From: Limnanthes douglasii subsp. nivea
Taxonomy: Eukaryota; Streptophyta; Magnoliopsida; Brassicales; Limnanthaceae
Length of the DNA stretch: 64,000 nucleotides
Assembly (NCBI GenBank): GCA_036936605.1
Contig: JAUPFV010000005.1
Span: 45,900,742 to 45,964,741 of the forward strand
Reading direction: 5' to 3'
Below, piece by piece: positions 25,436 to 36,182 of the stretch. Position 1 is the stretch's first letter; every line of letters starts with the position of its first letter. Below the pieces are notes generated by a model. The model had not been told where the DNA came from. It did no database searches and was given only the letters and a program-made list of their open reading frames with translations. The position numbers were made by a program, and so were the translations under genes.

Positions 25436-26639
25436 ATGATCATTCGGTTTGGATTTTGATAAAATCGGATTTAAACTTTCGGCTTCAGCTTTTAGAATCA
25501 CACTGGGTTGTTAAATTTTCGGTTTTAGAATTAGAATCGACGGCTAAATTTTTTATTCGGTTCTGTGCGATTTCAAATTTGGTTTAAATCAATATGTTTT
25601 CGTTCACTATATTTTCGCTTCTATCCAATTTGGATTTGGTTCCGCTTATTAAAAAAGACAGTTACAATTTAACTTTAAAATTGATCGTTATCGGTTATTT
25701 TGATAATGTACAAAACATAAATTAATAAAAGAAATGCATTAGCTCCGACCATTCTATCGGTTGGATGATGTATAATTCAACCTGTTCGACAAATCATAAA
25801 TTTATGCAGTTTAAATTTTTCAAAAATATCGTGGACCAAATTATTATAGTTCGGTCGATCATCGATCCAAATCTCATCATTCGGTCCCGATCTGATTTCT
25901 AGTTTTATCGGTTATCGACTTTTTATTATCCGGAACCACTAACCCACCCAATTATCCTTATGAATATACATGACATTAGAGAATGACACTCTAAAAAGAG
26001 AATGCCTTAAGAGAGGACGTGGTCATAACTACTATGGTGTGAGAGACTTTTTCACAAGTAATGGTAGTTTAGAACATTCCTAACAGGTTTAAGTATAATT
26101 ATCTTCCATAATGGTTTGGATTTATTGGTCTTTAAATAATAAACGATGCTTATCAACTCCCAACATTCAATGTTTCCTTTTCATTCAAAATAATATATTT
26201 TTCACCCCAATAATTTAAAAGTTTTGAAGATGGGAAGAAAGTGAAAAACTATTTTGATTTGTTGATCGTTTGTTATTTATTTTAAGATTTAAAAATAAAG
26301 TTTTGAATGTGAGAAAATCTGGTTATGGTTTATTTAAAAAATAAATAAATATTATATTAAAAGTTTATTTAAAATATATTTGAAGTTTAGAAAATATAAC
26401 ATCTAAACAGAATATACTCATGATATTTTATCACGATGATTTAACTAATGTGATTAGGATGGAACTATAATTTTGGTGAATTGTTATACGTACATCAAAA
26501 CCATGGTTAAAGTTCATAAATGAAACTCACTCAAAATAGTAAAATTTCAAAAATATACTGATTTATTTGAGATGTATTCGGTTTTTTTTATCATATAAAA
26601 TGTTCCAACGATCTCATAGGAGCTTATCTGACTGTGCAA
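25436..26639. other. Intergenic DNA, CGGTTT-rich then AT-rich
   Basis: 25440-25930 is rich in TCGGTTT/TTCGG variants, a composition typical of decayed non-autonomous transposons; the SINE is inserted into it. No terminal repeats found. The remainder is AT-rich and non-coding. Confidence 0.45.
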
Positions 26640-27818
26640 TCTTTTTTTTCTATGTAAGTGTTAAAAATAATATCTTAAAAACTCATCTTTGATTCGATTA
26701 CGAAGACTTCTATTCACTAATTTCATAGCCGAAAAAGATCTGTCGAATATTGCAGTGGAAGCATGAAGTATCAAGACAAGACGTAAATGTCTATCTATTG
26801 GTAAATACACTTCGGCTTTCCAAGTTGTCACAATAACTTGACATAAATCACCAAGAGTAAAATATCCTTAAAATCTGGATTAGTATGAATAGTTTTGGCA
26901 TTCCTATTGTATCTTGGGTTTTTTATGAGTGTATTTGATATTTTTTGGAGCTATATTTAAAAAAACTTCTTCTACTTCACTATTGTATGATACCAAAAGT
27001 TTTAACCTCTATAAAAAAATCTTATGGTCCTTTGAGATGCAACTTTCATGATGTTATTTAAAAGCAAAAACTTGGAAAGTTAACTAATTTATTGCATTTA
27101 TTGATGTTTTGAGATGTAACTAATTTCGTTTAATGTCTTCGCTTTGCTTCTCAACTATCTTTCCCAAACATGGTTTTTTTTTTCAGATTATAAAACCAAT
27201 TGGCCACAAAACAATTGGTTGAACTAAAGTTCTTTCATTTCCCAACATGACATTAAAACATAATATTTTCTATTATTTACTTTCATCCAATTTTTAAAAC
27301 CCTTAACAACGAATATATATGAACCACACCTTCCTAGTAGTTTTTATGCAAAAAAAAAACAAAAAAAAATAGTATGATACATCTTTATCAGGGGAATACT
27401 CTAACCAAGGAAATTTCTAAAACCATGATTTTTGAAATCAATGATGATGTTTTTCAGATCCTAAGTAAGGATAAACTTGTATTGGTTGATACGGATCACG
27501 ATCAATATATGCATTCCCAACTAAATCCTTTTTATTTGGATCATAAGACTTAGTTTATCTACGCAAACGAGGATCTCGTATCAAAAATTTGAAGTCAATA
27601 CATTTGTTAATAGTTTCATAAACAATACCTTCATCAATGGTCTCAGATATTTGAGAAGGTTATTCTTGCTCAATGTTGGTTTCTTCTCAAATAAAAGGTT
27701 CATCTTTGTTGACTTCAATTGAGGTTGTAGTTTGTGCTTGTATATCATCTTCACAAACATTTTTCTTCTTTTGGGGTTCAAAAAATAAAGTAATTTGTTT
27801 TCTCTTAGTGTTATTCAT
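26640..27818 (-). pseudogene. hAT-superfamily transposase relic
   Basis: Minus strand from an ATG at 27818. The first segment resembles the TTF-type zinc-finger hAT group (TLFFEPQKKK-like start, acidic linker). The C-terminal dimerisation region near 26820-26690 reads VYLPIDRHLRLVLIL and DRSFSAMKLVNRSLRNRI, characteristic of hAT transposases. Between them the frame is broken many times. No terminal inverted repeats could be assigned. Confidence 0.65.
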
Positions 27819-28140
27819 GTTTTAGATAAGAAAGGAGAAAACAACAGAATTAGAGATTGTAAATGAGTATCTATATAATTAGAGGTCTTGAGAATGAGAA
27901 ATGGACATTAGACTTGTAATATTACAAGATTTAATCAAATGTTTTTTGTTTTTCCTAAATCCTAATACAACAGAACCAATTTTAGTTCTAAAAAAATTTA
28001 TAGTATTTGGAAAAACAGAGAAATATATTAGGAGGACCGATCATATATTTAAAAAAACTAACACATAAATTCTGATAGTACAATGCAGTTGGCGGAGATT
28101 AGGGCCCACCCTAGTCCTCCTGGTTCCATCTCTAAATGTG
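27819..28140. other. Short non-coding stretch
   Basis: No gene. A CAGTTGGCGGAG sequence near 28084 resembles a hAT-type terminus pointing right, but no partner end was found. Confidence 0.35.
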
Positions 28141-28310
28141 ACGTACTTTTGATAGTCATTATAGATGTAGGACATGTTGATTAACTCGTCAAAGATGATT
28201 ATTCAGTGGGTAAAGATTGCAACTTTCATGGGAACAACGACTTCAGTTTCATACACCAGAGAGAAAGGTATGGCATCAGTTGTGGTTTGAGCCGTTGTAT
28301 GGTATGCAGA
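28141..28310 (-). pseudogene. Ty3/gypsy integrase fragment
   Basis: The minus-strand translation from about 28304 reads AYHTTAQTTTDAIPFSLVYE then TEVVVPMKVAI. This equals the integrase region AYRTTP...ESPFALVYG.DA..PIE that follows the catalytic core. Only about 50 codons survive. Confidence 0.7.
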
Positions 28311-28312
28311 TA

Positions 28313-28314
<2 letters not shown>

Positions 28315-28354
<40 letters not shown>
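28315..28354. repeat. (AT)20 microsatellite
   Basis: Forty bases of uninterrupted AT dinucleotide directly beside the integrase fragment; likely length-polymorphic. Confidence 0.95.
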
Positions 28355-28357
<3 letters not shown>

Positions 28358-29005
28358 GCCTATTTTTGTTAGTTTTTTCGATTTTACGTTTGATTTCATT
28401 TATGCGTATATTTTTTACGTCATCTAGTCTACTTGTTTGGAGATAGTATGGAGTTTAAGCTTAATTTATTTCGTATCTTGTAAAAAATGCATTCATTCTC
28501 GTATTTTGGAACTAATTTATCTTGTATGAAGTTAAGATCTTAAGGACTTTGACAGAAGACAAATAGTTTACCAAAAAATGACCTCTTCTAAAGTTTTTAA
28601 GGTTATTGGGACAGTTTTATCCTACTCTGAAAAAATAGTTTACGATCATTATGATAAGCTTTATATTCTTTAAATTTATTACACAATATTGAATTTCCAA
28701 TGGAGATAAAATTTATAATTAGAAATTTTCGGTAAAATGGTTGTTAGTAGGTTGATCATCCGACGATTTTTTTATACTCCCCACACTTATCTATCAACAC
28801 CTTGAGATCCGCTATAATATTAGTCAATAATACCATGGTAGAAAACTTTGTTTCTTAATGTTTGATATTTACAGGGTATGACGTATTCATTTTAATGAAT
28901 TTGAGATAAAAAAAATATACGAACCATTTTTTACTCTTATATGATGGAAATAAGATTGTGTAATAATTCTTTTTTATAAATGGTATTTGAGGATAATAAA
29001 TCTTG
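28355..29005. other. AT-rich intergenic DNA, nothing identified
   Basis: No coding or repeat signal seen apart from the 9-bp target duplication TAAATCTTG at 28997-29005 bordering the next element. Confidence 0.5.
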
Positions 29006-29806
29006 TGGTTAAAAATCACTGCGGGTCCCTCATGTATACTCTGTATATCATAGTAATCCTTGATCTTCACTTTTGTCTCTCACCCATCCTTCATGTTTTA
29101 GAAGTTCGCACGATCAATCCCCTCGCACATGTAAACCATGAAAAACTGACACGTGGTATTCCAAAATCCCAAGTTGTGTATCACTTTTGGTCCTCTAGAT
29201 TGTTTCCCAATTTTGCTCCTCCCTCAGCCCAGTCACATGTCTAGTCACTTGCCCTGTGTTTTTACTTTTTACTTTTTACCATTTATCTAATATTTTAACC
29301 ATAATTAAAGTTCGATGGGCTAGAACCGGGTCAAAACCCAAGCCCAACCCAAATACACATCTAAACTCCCTAATTAAATGTTGTGAAACCCTAATTACCC
29401 ATTGATACTACCATGACCTAAACGTACAAACTAAACGGGTTCTTTTGCTTTACCAGAACCTATTTAGTTTGTGGTTTGATTAATGGTAGTATCAATGGGT
29501 AATTAGGGTTTTGAAACATTTAATTGGGGGTTTTAGAGATGGGTATTTGAGTTGTATTAATGGGTATTCGGGTTGGGCTTGGGTTTTGACCCAGGTCTAG
29601 CCCATTTAATTTGAATTATGGTTAAAATATTAAGTAAATGGTAAAAAGTTAATAATAAAAAATAAAAACGCATGGCACGTGACTAGACATGTGATTGGGC
29701 TGAGGGAGGAGTAAAATTGGACAAAAATATAGGGGACCAAAAGTAAAGATCAAGGACTAATATGATACATGGGATATGCATGGGGGACCAACGGTGATTT
29801 TTAGCC
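29006..29806. mobile_element. Foldback MITE, Mutator-like, 801 bp
   Basis: Nearly the whole element is one long inverted repeat. The left arm starts GGTTAAAAATCAC and the right arm ends GTGATTTTTAGCC. Matching blocks continue inward (GGTCCC, CTTGATCTTCACTTTTG, CACATGTCTAGTCAC, TTTGACCC-type GGGTCAAAACCCAAGCCCAA, CCCTAATTACCCATTGAT) to a centre near 29435. Flanking 9-mers TAAATCTTG (28997-29005) and TTAATCTTG (29807-29815) match at 8 of 9, the target-site length of Mutator-like elements. No coding capacity. A transcript would form a hairpin with stems close to 400 bp, a likely small-RNA source. Confidence 0.8.
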
Positions 29807-30659
29807 TTAATCTTGCCTTTTGGATGAGAATATTGTTGACCTTGTTAATATAAGATGGAAAGATATATGCGTAATCAATAAATTATTTTCTCCAGTTGCA
29901 GAGATATAATTGCATATGAGATAAGCAACATTATATATGTCTACGAGAGGCTCATATTGTAGTATGATGGACGTGTCTTTTTCCCATAAAACATCATTTT
30001 CTAGGATGTTAAACCGATGGTTTGTCTATAAATAGTTGGAAATCAGTTGTATTCTAAGTTATAGGCTATATAATTTTTTAACAACCTCAAACTTGCTAGA
30101 ACGAATTTATCCTATGTATTGTTGTTTGTATCTGCACAAATTAATATTAGTTTGTTGTATATCTTACCTTATTAGGTAATTGAGAGGGTTGATCTTATGT
30201 TTCCATGTTATCGTCAAACCTATATCTTCGTTGAGTTTTTTCAACACCTTCAACAATTACTCTTAATCTGTATAACTCAAATACAAATTAGTAATAAGAG
30301 GACAACTGTTAGGTTCATTCAAATAGACACTCAGTGAACATGAGGGTAAAGGTTTTGACTTTAACTTAGATATTTTATCTTTTGATGAGTTATCTTCTAA
30401 CTTTGAAATCTAGACATCATTGGATTGAAATGATAGATTGTTTTTATTACAATTCATCTAAGACATCATACATTAATGAGTTTTTGAATTAATAAGTTAT
30501 AGGCATTCATTATTTTGTGTCTCTACCACATCAATCAAACAAGCATTAGCATCCTTATGAAACCTTAAAAAAATTAATATGTCAAACTATACTTGCTCAT
30601 CCCCTACTCGTAAAATTAATTTCTCAACCTTAACATCAATAATAATTCTAGCAGTAGCT
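29807..30659. other. Intergenic, possibly decayed Athila sequence
   Basis: No open frame. The minus strand may continue the Athila-type relic to its right, but similarity fades beyond recognition. Confidence 0.35.
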
Positions 30660-31160
30660 AGAAAAGTCTACCTAGTATGAGAGATACAAATCTCTTTTTT
30701 TCATGTCTAAAATTACAAAATCAGCAAGAATTATAAATTTATTAACGTTAATCAAAAAAAATCTAATATACCCTTAGGGTATAAAAGAGACTTATCAGCT
30801 AACTCTAATAAAACATTTGTAGCCTGTATTATAGTAATTCCTAATTTCCTACATATAGATAGAGACATTAAATTGATACTAGAAACTAAGTCACATAAAC
30901 ATTTATCAAATGCTAAATTATCAATTTTACAATGAATGGTAAAACTCCCTACATTTTTTAGATTTTGTGGTAATTTATTCTGAATTAACGCACTGCATTC
31001 CTCTGTCAATGCAACTGTCTTGAAGTGCATGAATTTTATTTTGTGAGAAAGTATATCTTGGAGAAACTTCGTGTATTTAGGCATATGTTCCATCAACTTT
31101 GCAAAAATCATATTAACGTCCAAAAACTTCGCCAGTCAAGTTGTTGCGATCAGAATGAGT
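30660..31160 (-). pseudogene. Athila-type Ty3/gypsy gag-protease fragment
   Basis: Minus-strand frame 31123-30752 contains LMEHMPKYTKFLQDILSHK, VALTEECSALIQNKLP, GSFTIHC, CDLVSSINLMSLSICRKLG and LADKSL.YPKGI, the linker and protease of the Athila group. The protease active site, normally DLGAS in this group, reads DLVSS. A further piece (VNKFIILADFVILDM) follows the first stop. A different lineage from the Tat elements elsewhere in the window. Confidence 0.8.
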
Positions 31161-31164
31161 GTTT

Positions 31165-31730
31165 TGTTGGGCTCTTCCTATGTGGGAGTCTAATTATCAT
31201 ATGGGCTAAGGCCCAATAAGGGTAACACATAGGATTTTTGTTTATGTATATAAATTTATACAGTGTCTTTTGAGATGAACATCAATTTCTATAGTGCAGT
31301 TTTGAGAGAAAAAACGATTCGAGGCGAACCTTTGTGATTTGAATCAGATTATCTCTCATTGTCCGATCGGCTTCAATTTTGGTGAGAAATCTCATCTATG
31401 TGTCCTATACAACCTGACCATAGGGTTTTTGATTTGGAGTCTTTTAAGTGTATTTTTTTATCAGCTTCTTCTAACTGCATGTTTTGGGATATTTCAGTAG
31501 GTTTTCTGATTTCGGCTCACTATCTTGTGTATTGGGGTTGTGTATGAAGTTGTCATAATTTATGTGGTGTATGCTATAGTTTTATCTAGATAATAGTTTT
31601 GCAACCCGTCTTCTGATAGTGAATATTTGGTTGGACTCTGAAATTAGTCCCATGGTTTTTACTTCCTACAGTGGGAAGGTTTTCCACGTAAAAAGTGTTC
31701 TGTGTTATTTGCGTTTATTTTATTCATCCA
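31165..31730 (+). repeat. Ty1/copia LTR (566 bp)
   Basis: Starts TGTTGGGCTCTTCC and ends TTCATCCA, with TATATAAA at 31247-31254 and the ACAGTGGGAAGGTTTTCCACG segment common near the 3' end of plant copia LTRs. It is followed at once by TGGTAT, the first six bases of the usual initiator-Met primer site, after which the match decays. No partner LTR is visible; the copia interior appears to be lost where RT-C begins. Confidence 0.65.
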
Positions 31731-31792
31731 TGGTATTTTGTGTAGGATATTTATCTCTAATCATATTTGATACATGAAGGAAGATTTCGTTT

Positions 31793-32361
31793 GTGCTTCT
31801 ATTTCCTAAGAAAGTGGATCATTTTGCTTTCCATGATGATCCAGGTATTTTGGCAACACCTAACGAAGACACGGTTTTTAGTCGTAGTCGGAATTGGAGG
31901 CAATCGCCATTGTCATCCAAAAGACTGTCCGGAAACCTTACTAAGAGGTTTGATAGTACTAAAATGGAGATGTATGATGGAAGCAAAGATCCGGACAACC
32001 ATCTGGAACAGTTTAAAAAATTTATGATGAATTTTGATGATGATGATGACAAACTTCTTTGTGAAGCCTTCTCCCAGTATTTTGCGAGAAGTGATTTGAA
32101 ATGGTACAATAGCCTGCCACAAGGTTATATCAGAAACTTTGATACGTTTTGGGTGGCCTTTCGAAGGCAGTTTGTGGGGAGTAAGAAGGTGAAGGGCAAT
32201 GGAGATACTATTATCCATTGTGCCCAAGAGCCAAATGAATCACTGAAAAACTATATAAGTCGGTTCGTAAACACTAAGAATGGGTTAGCTGATTGCTTTG
32301 AGCAGGTAGCAATAGCTTCTTTAAGACAAGGGTTAAACCCTAGGAATCTGACTGATTCGGT
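31793..32361 (+). pseudogene. RT-C gag, N-terminal fragment (left of the RT-D insertion)
   Basis: Open plus-strand frame with similarity to RT-D gag from FAFHDDPG near 31821. It includes RNWRQSPLSS, YDGSKDPDNHLEQFKKFMM, KWYNSLPQG and NGDTIIHCAQEPNESL, the Retrotrans_gag core. It ends LTDSV exactly where the RT-D LTR begins. The same gag resumes in frame at 43685 (VTRKKAMPW), so RT-D split it. The gag start, PBS and 5' LTR of RT-C are missing; the sequence switches to copia-related DNA near 31790. Confidence 0.85.
32357..32361. repeat. Target-site duplication of RT-D, left copy
   Basis: TCGGT immediately left of the LTR; the identical TCGGT lies at 43685-43689 immediately right of the last LTR. 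Five bp is the normal gypsy duplication length. Removing the insert plus one copy restores an open RT-C gag frame. Confidence 0.95.
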
Positions 32362-32788
32362 TGGTATGGATAATAATCGCCTGAGGGTAGGCTAGTAATT
32401 TCAGTTGGTGTTTTAAGGTAGTGTGTGGGTGTTATGTATTTAAAGTGGAAAGTAGAGAGATAATTAAGAAGCTTGGTAGCAGTTAACTCTCATTACCCAT
32501 AGTTAATGCAGGTGGTTGGGTATTTATACCCTGATGTTTGGGCCCTTATGGGCTTTTGGGTCATGTTTAATGGACCCGAGTCATGTTCAAAGACCCATGA
32601 GCTCTAAGTAGGAGAGAAAGTAGCTTAGTCAAGAAGTGTTTAGGTTTTTTAGTACTTTTGTCATAGTTCGAACAGTCCTATGGTCATAGTGTTCAAAACG
32701 ATCTGTCCGGTTCGTATGATCTGTCCGGTCCGGAGGCCTTGGACAGATCTGTCCTTGTCCGGGGAGCGTGCAGAATTCGGACTCATCA
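32362..32788 (-). repeat. RT-D LTR-a (3' LTR)
   Basis: 427 bp, on the minus strand TGATGAGTCC to CCATACCA. The sense TATA box TATAAATA lies at 32521-32528, leaving about 160 nt of R-U5. A cluster of GTCCGG/CCGGAC motifs lies in U3 (32698-32760). Confidence 0.9.
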
Positions 32789-32803
32789 GGAGCCCCTTTT
32801 TTA
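32789..32803 (-). other. RT-D polypurine tract
   Basis: On the minus strand AAAAAAGGGGCTCC abuts the TGATGAG start of the 3' LTR, the site of plus-strand DNA priming. The same tract occurs in RT-E (59085-59098) and in the remnant interior beside LTR-b (42806-42819). Confidence 0.85.
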
Positions 32804-32944
32804 GGTGTTTGTGCAAGTATCCTTGTCAAAGACCTGAAAAACATTCCGACGCCATAAGTAGTTTTTAATCCGGACAGGTCTATGGGTTTACCCGGACAGA
32901 TAAAGCTTCACGAATTCAAAACGGTTTTTGCCAGAGTTCGTGGG

Positions 32945-33125
32945 ACACGTGTCGCTCTCTGATTGGTTGCTCCAGCCGTTTTTTCACCTTGAATTTCGAA
33001 CCCACCTTCTTCGAAAAGCAACCTCTTTGATTACAAGTGGTGACATCAGCGCTGTCTTTTAATCATTGCCAAACTTTTCGAATTCTCCTAGGAATCAACT
33101 GTTTTTTTCAGATTTACTATAAATA
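32945..33125 (+). promoter_or_regulatory. Putative promoter of the RT-D antisense gene
   Basis: Plus-strand order: palindromic G-box ACACGTGT (32945-32952), CCAAT-type ATTGG (32962-32966), bZIP-like TGACATCA (33041-33048), TATAAATA (33118-33125). The antisense-gene ATG follows exactly 100 nt after the TATA start. The region lies between the PPT and the gene, outside the LTR. The same parts recur in RT-E at equal spacing and partly in RT-C and RT-A. Transcription is inferred. Confidence 0.65.
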
Positions 33126-33224
33126 CAAATTCATTTATATTGTTTAACATCTCCTTCAAACTTACCTTTGTAAAAATTCTCAAAGCTTTCTCTCTCTAAA
33201 GCAAAAAACTTAGTTCAACAGTTT

Positions 33225-36182
33225 ATGTTTACAGCGAGGAACGCTCTTGTCAAAGGCGGGTGGCTTAACCTTTCTGAGTTAGAGAAGGCTCAAAAAGTCG
33301 AAAGAGAGAGACGGATCGCTGCAGGGTTACCTGCCTCACCTGTTGACAGACCTATCTCCTCCGCATCTGAGTCAGATCGTGGCTCGTCCTCTTCCAAAGG
33401 TCCTAAGCCCAAAAAACTATTCCAAACCACTCTCTCCCCCATAATCTCTGGTTCCTCAGTTCAGGAATCGGTGCCTACTGTCGAGCCAGGAGTTACATTC
33501 ACTAGCCTTAGAAAACCTTCTCCCTTCATCGCAATGGGATCGGATACGGAGCGCTCTCCTGAGAAGCTGGTTGATAAGAGGAAAGGCCGGCTGGTTAAAG
33601 GCCAAGGAACCAGAAACACCCCCTCAAGATCGGGGGCAAAAGATAGCAGCACCGGATCAGAGGTGCCAATTAAAGCGCCTAAGGACAGGCTGTCCGGACC
33701 GGAGGGGTCTAACCCAAACCTTCTACCAGAAACATCTGCTCCAAACACTCTACCGGAGAGCAGAAATCAAAGAGGCTCTGAGGCCCATCAGTCCGGAGAT
33801 AAGGCTGAATCAAGTTTGAACCCTCCCCCCACTACAGCTGCTGAAATTCCTTCAACGATCATGGAGGAAGTGATGGAGGACTCCATTGAAGAGGCCCCGT
33901 TCGAGTCTGAGCCCTCCGGTCAGACTAGCAAAGAAATAGTTTCCAAGAAGGACAAGGGCAAGGAAAAGTTGTATTTGAGGCATCCGGACCTGTCGGAGAG
34001 CCTAGAAGGAAAAGTAGGGCCTTGTTTTCACAAGGTCAGCGTTAACTATCTTCTCTCCCTACAAAAAATCAATTATGCATTCATCCACACTGCTGAGTTG
34101 GGCAGGATGCGTTCAAAATGGGGTATTCCAGAAAACGTAAAGATCAGGATCCCTATACATCCGGAGACCCCCATCGATTGCAAGTTGAGTGAGGTGGTCA
34201 TGTTCACGGAGCTCTTCAACTGGGGGCTCAGGTTCCCTCTAGACCCAGAGATTGTCAGATATTTCCATCTGATCAAGCTCTGTCCTTCATGCATCATGGC
34301 ATCAAGGCTGTCCGGGATCCCTCTGCCTATGGAGGAGTTTGCTGCAGTGGCCAGCCTGTGTAAAAACCATCACATCCCCTTCTACCATTTTAGCATGGGG
34401 GATGGCTTCAAAGCAGTGGATGATTTGCTGGAGGCAGAGAGGAATTGGAGGACTCAGTTCCTTTTTGTGAGTGGTGCCTGGGAAAATGGCAGGAAGATAA
34501 AATCCGGAGAGAACCCAAGCCTCCTCAGAAGCAGATGGAGGAGTGGCCGTAAGTATTTCGCATTTGTCTCTCTTCTCTTTTCTTTTTAAACTTAGTTTAT
34601 ACTTATTTGTCTTACTTTTGTCTTAGCAGAACTGCCCAAGGAGTTTAGTGACTATCAGAAAGCCGGGCAGATAACTTGTGGCAAGATTAATGCCTGGGCT
34701 GCTGAGAATTGGGGGAACAGATTCCACGATGCTTTCACTAGTGGAAATTTGGCAAGGTCTCACCTGTGGAACACTACAGGTCGGAGAGACTTAACCTGAG
34801 AAGAGCTCACCACCCAGCCTTCTCCTGACGTTGTGCTCAAGAGGACCCATGAACCAGATGGGACACTCTTCCTGCCAGGCCGGGCCAAAGCCCCGAGCAA
34901 AATGAAAGGCAAGAAGAAGAAGGAGAAAAATGTGGTGGGTGATGCCAACCCTACTGATGCTGAGAAGGACGCTCTAACAGTCTCGGAGGGGCCAGCCCAG
35001 AGCCAGATCGATGCCACTCTCTTGCAAGTTGTGGAGCAAGAGACTGAAAGGCAGGAGACGAATCTCCCAAAACTTCCAAGGGCTTCCAAGAGAAATCGCA
35101 AACAGGGAAGCGAAGGCACAGACCGGGAGGCAAAGAAGAAAAAGACTTCTAAGGGAGATGAGCTTGCTCTCCGGGATCCGGAGCCTTCTTTCCAGGCTGA
35201 CCCTTCTGATCCAACGCATGCCGAAGAGATCCCAAGGGACTTTCATACCGATGAGGTTGAGGGAGGAGATCTCAACATTGATGGAGTCGACATCACCGGT
35301 CTTGGTGAGCTTGGTGAATACTTCCTCAACCTCCCCAGAGACGACTTCGCAGGGCCTTACATTCCTCCGAGCAGCTCCAACACAGTCAACTTCAATGGTA
35401 AGACTTTTATTGTCTCTAGTGAAAAGGATACCATAGCCCACTCCTTGCTAAGCAATGTGCAGCCGGTACTCACGTTGAAGAGACAAGTTCGGGGTCAAGC
35501 AGACATCATCAAAGACCTTAAGTCTGTGAAGGAGAAGCTGTCCGAAGACCTTCGCACTGCCACCTCCAACGCTGACATGCTAAAGGAACCAAACGAGGAG
35601 TTGAAGAGAAATCAACAGGAAAGCAACACAAAAATCACCAAACTAGAGGAAACCATTAAAGACCTCCGGGAGAAGCTGTCCGGTGTGGAGAAGGACCTTG
35701 CTACCTCAAAGGAAGAAACCAAGGCAAAAGACAAAGTCATCACCAACTTAACTACTGATAAGATTGCCATTGAGAATGCAGTGTCCAAGGCCGCCGAAGA
35801 GAAAAATACTTTGCTACAGGAGCAGAAGGCCAAGATCCAAGCCAAGATCAATGCTTATGCCAACCAGATGATCAAGAGAGAAGAGCTATTGCTTGAGATG
35901 GTGAGGTCTGACATGGTTCTACTCTTTCATGAAAAAATTTCGCAGAGGAACCTAGGGGACTTATGGCTTTATGTTGAGCCTGAAGACCTCCCATACCACA
36001 CGATGGCCGAAGGTGACAGGTTTGGCTACTCTAGTGGCTCCTCGGATGATGAAGAACATACTAGGGAGAGCCCAGATGAAGAGAAAGACGATCCCAAAGG
36101 CAAGAAGGTAGACGAAGGGAAAAGCGACTTTAAGGGAAAGAAGGTAGATGAAGGTGAGCCATCTTCAAAGGCTCAACCTTAA
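33225..36182 (+). pseudogene. RT-D antisense gene (aORF), two exons, one internal stop
   Basis: Runs opposite to gag-pol. Exon 1 is 33225-34548 and exon 2 is 34630-36182, together 959 codons including the stop. Predicted product: conserved start MFTARNALVKGGW; a long Ser/Pro-rich, disorder-like stretch (about 30-250); a conserved domain (about 253-420) with WGIPENVKIRIP, LFNWGLRFPLDPEIVRYF and SGAWENGRKI, resembling the plant 'putative gypsy type transposon' family (Pfam Transposase_28; my recognition, not searched); a second conserved block just after the intron (LPKEF...NLARSHLWNTT); Lys-rich patches that could be nuclear signals; a coiled coil (about 720-865); a DMVLLFHE block; and a Lys/Asp-rich tail. 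TGA at 34797-34799 replaces a Trp codon kept in RT-E. Relative to RT-E, 12 residues are missing in frame near 34286. The function is unknown; a structural or regulatory partner of the element is a guess. Confidence 0.8.
34549..34629 (+). other. Intron of the RT-D antisense gene (81 nt)
   Basis: Donor GTAAGTATTT and acceptor TTTTGTCTTAGCAG with an AT/pyrimidine-rich interior. Unspliced, the frame stops at 34587-34589. Spliced, it continues as CAA-CTG-CCC (QLPKEF). The same phase-1 position is split by GTAAGT...AG introns in RT-C and RT-E. Confidence 0.8.

Noticed and set aside
28084..28140. hAT terminus at CAGTTGGCGGAG
   Set aside because: Points away from the hAT transposase relic, and no matching end or target duplication could be found.
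32362..33224. A longer, about 860-bp LTR ending at the antisense ATG
   Set aside because: The repeat beside LTR-b made this look plausible, but the AAAAAAGGGGCTCC tract, the TGATGAG start and the TCGGT flank show that the true LTR is 427 bp; the remainder is interior sequence.
33225..34589. The 454-residue frame as a complete protein
   Set aside because: Its last 13 codons are intron sequence. The splice junction and conserved second exon in three copies show that it continues.
33225..36182. Antisense gene as an envelope-like ORF
   Set aside because: It lies after pol like env genes do, but on the opposite strand. It has no signal peptide or membrane segment and has coiled-coil and Lys-rich nuclear-type features instead.
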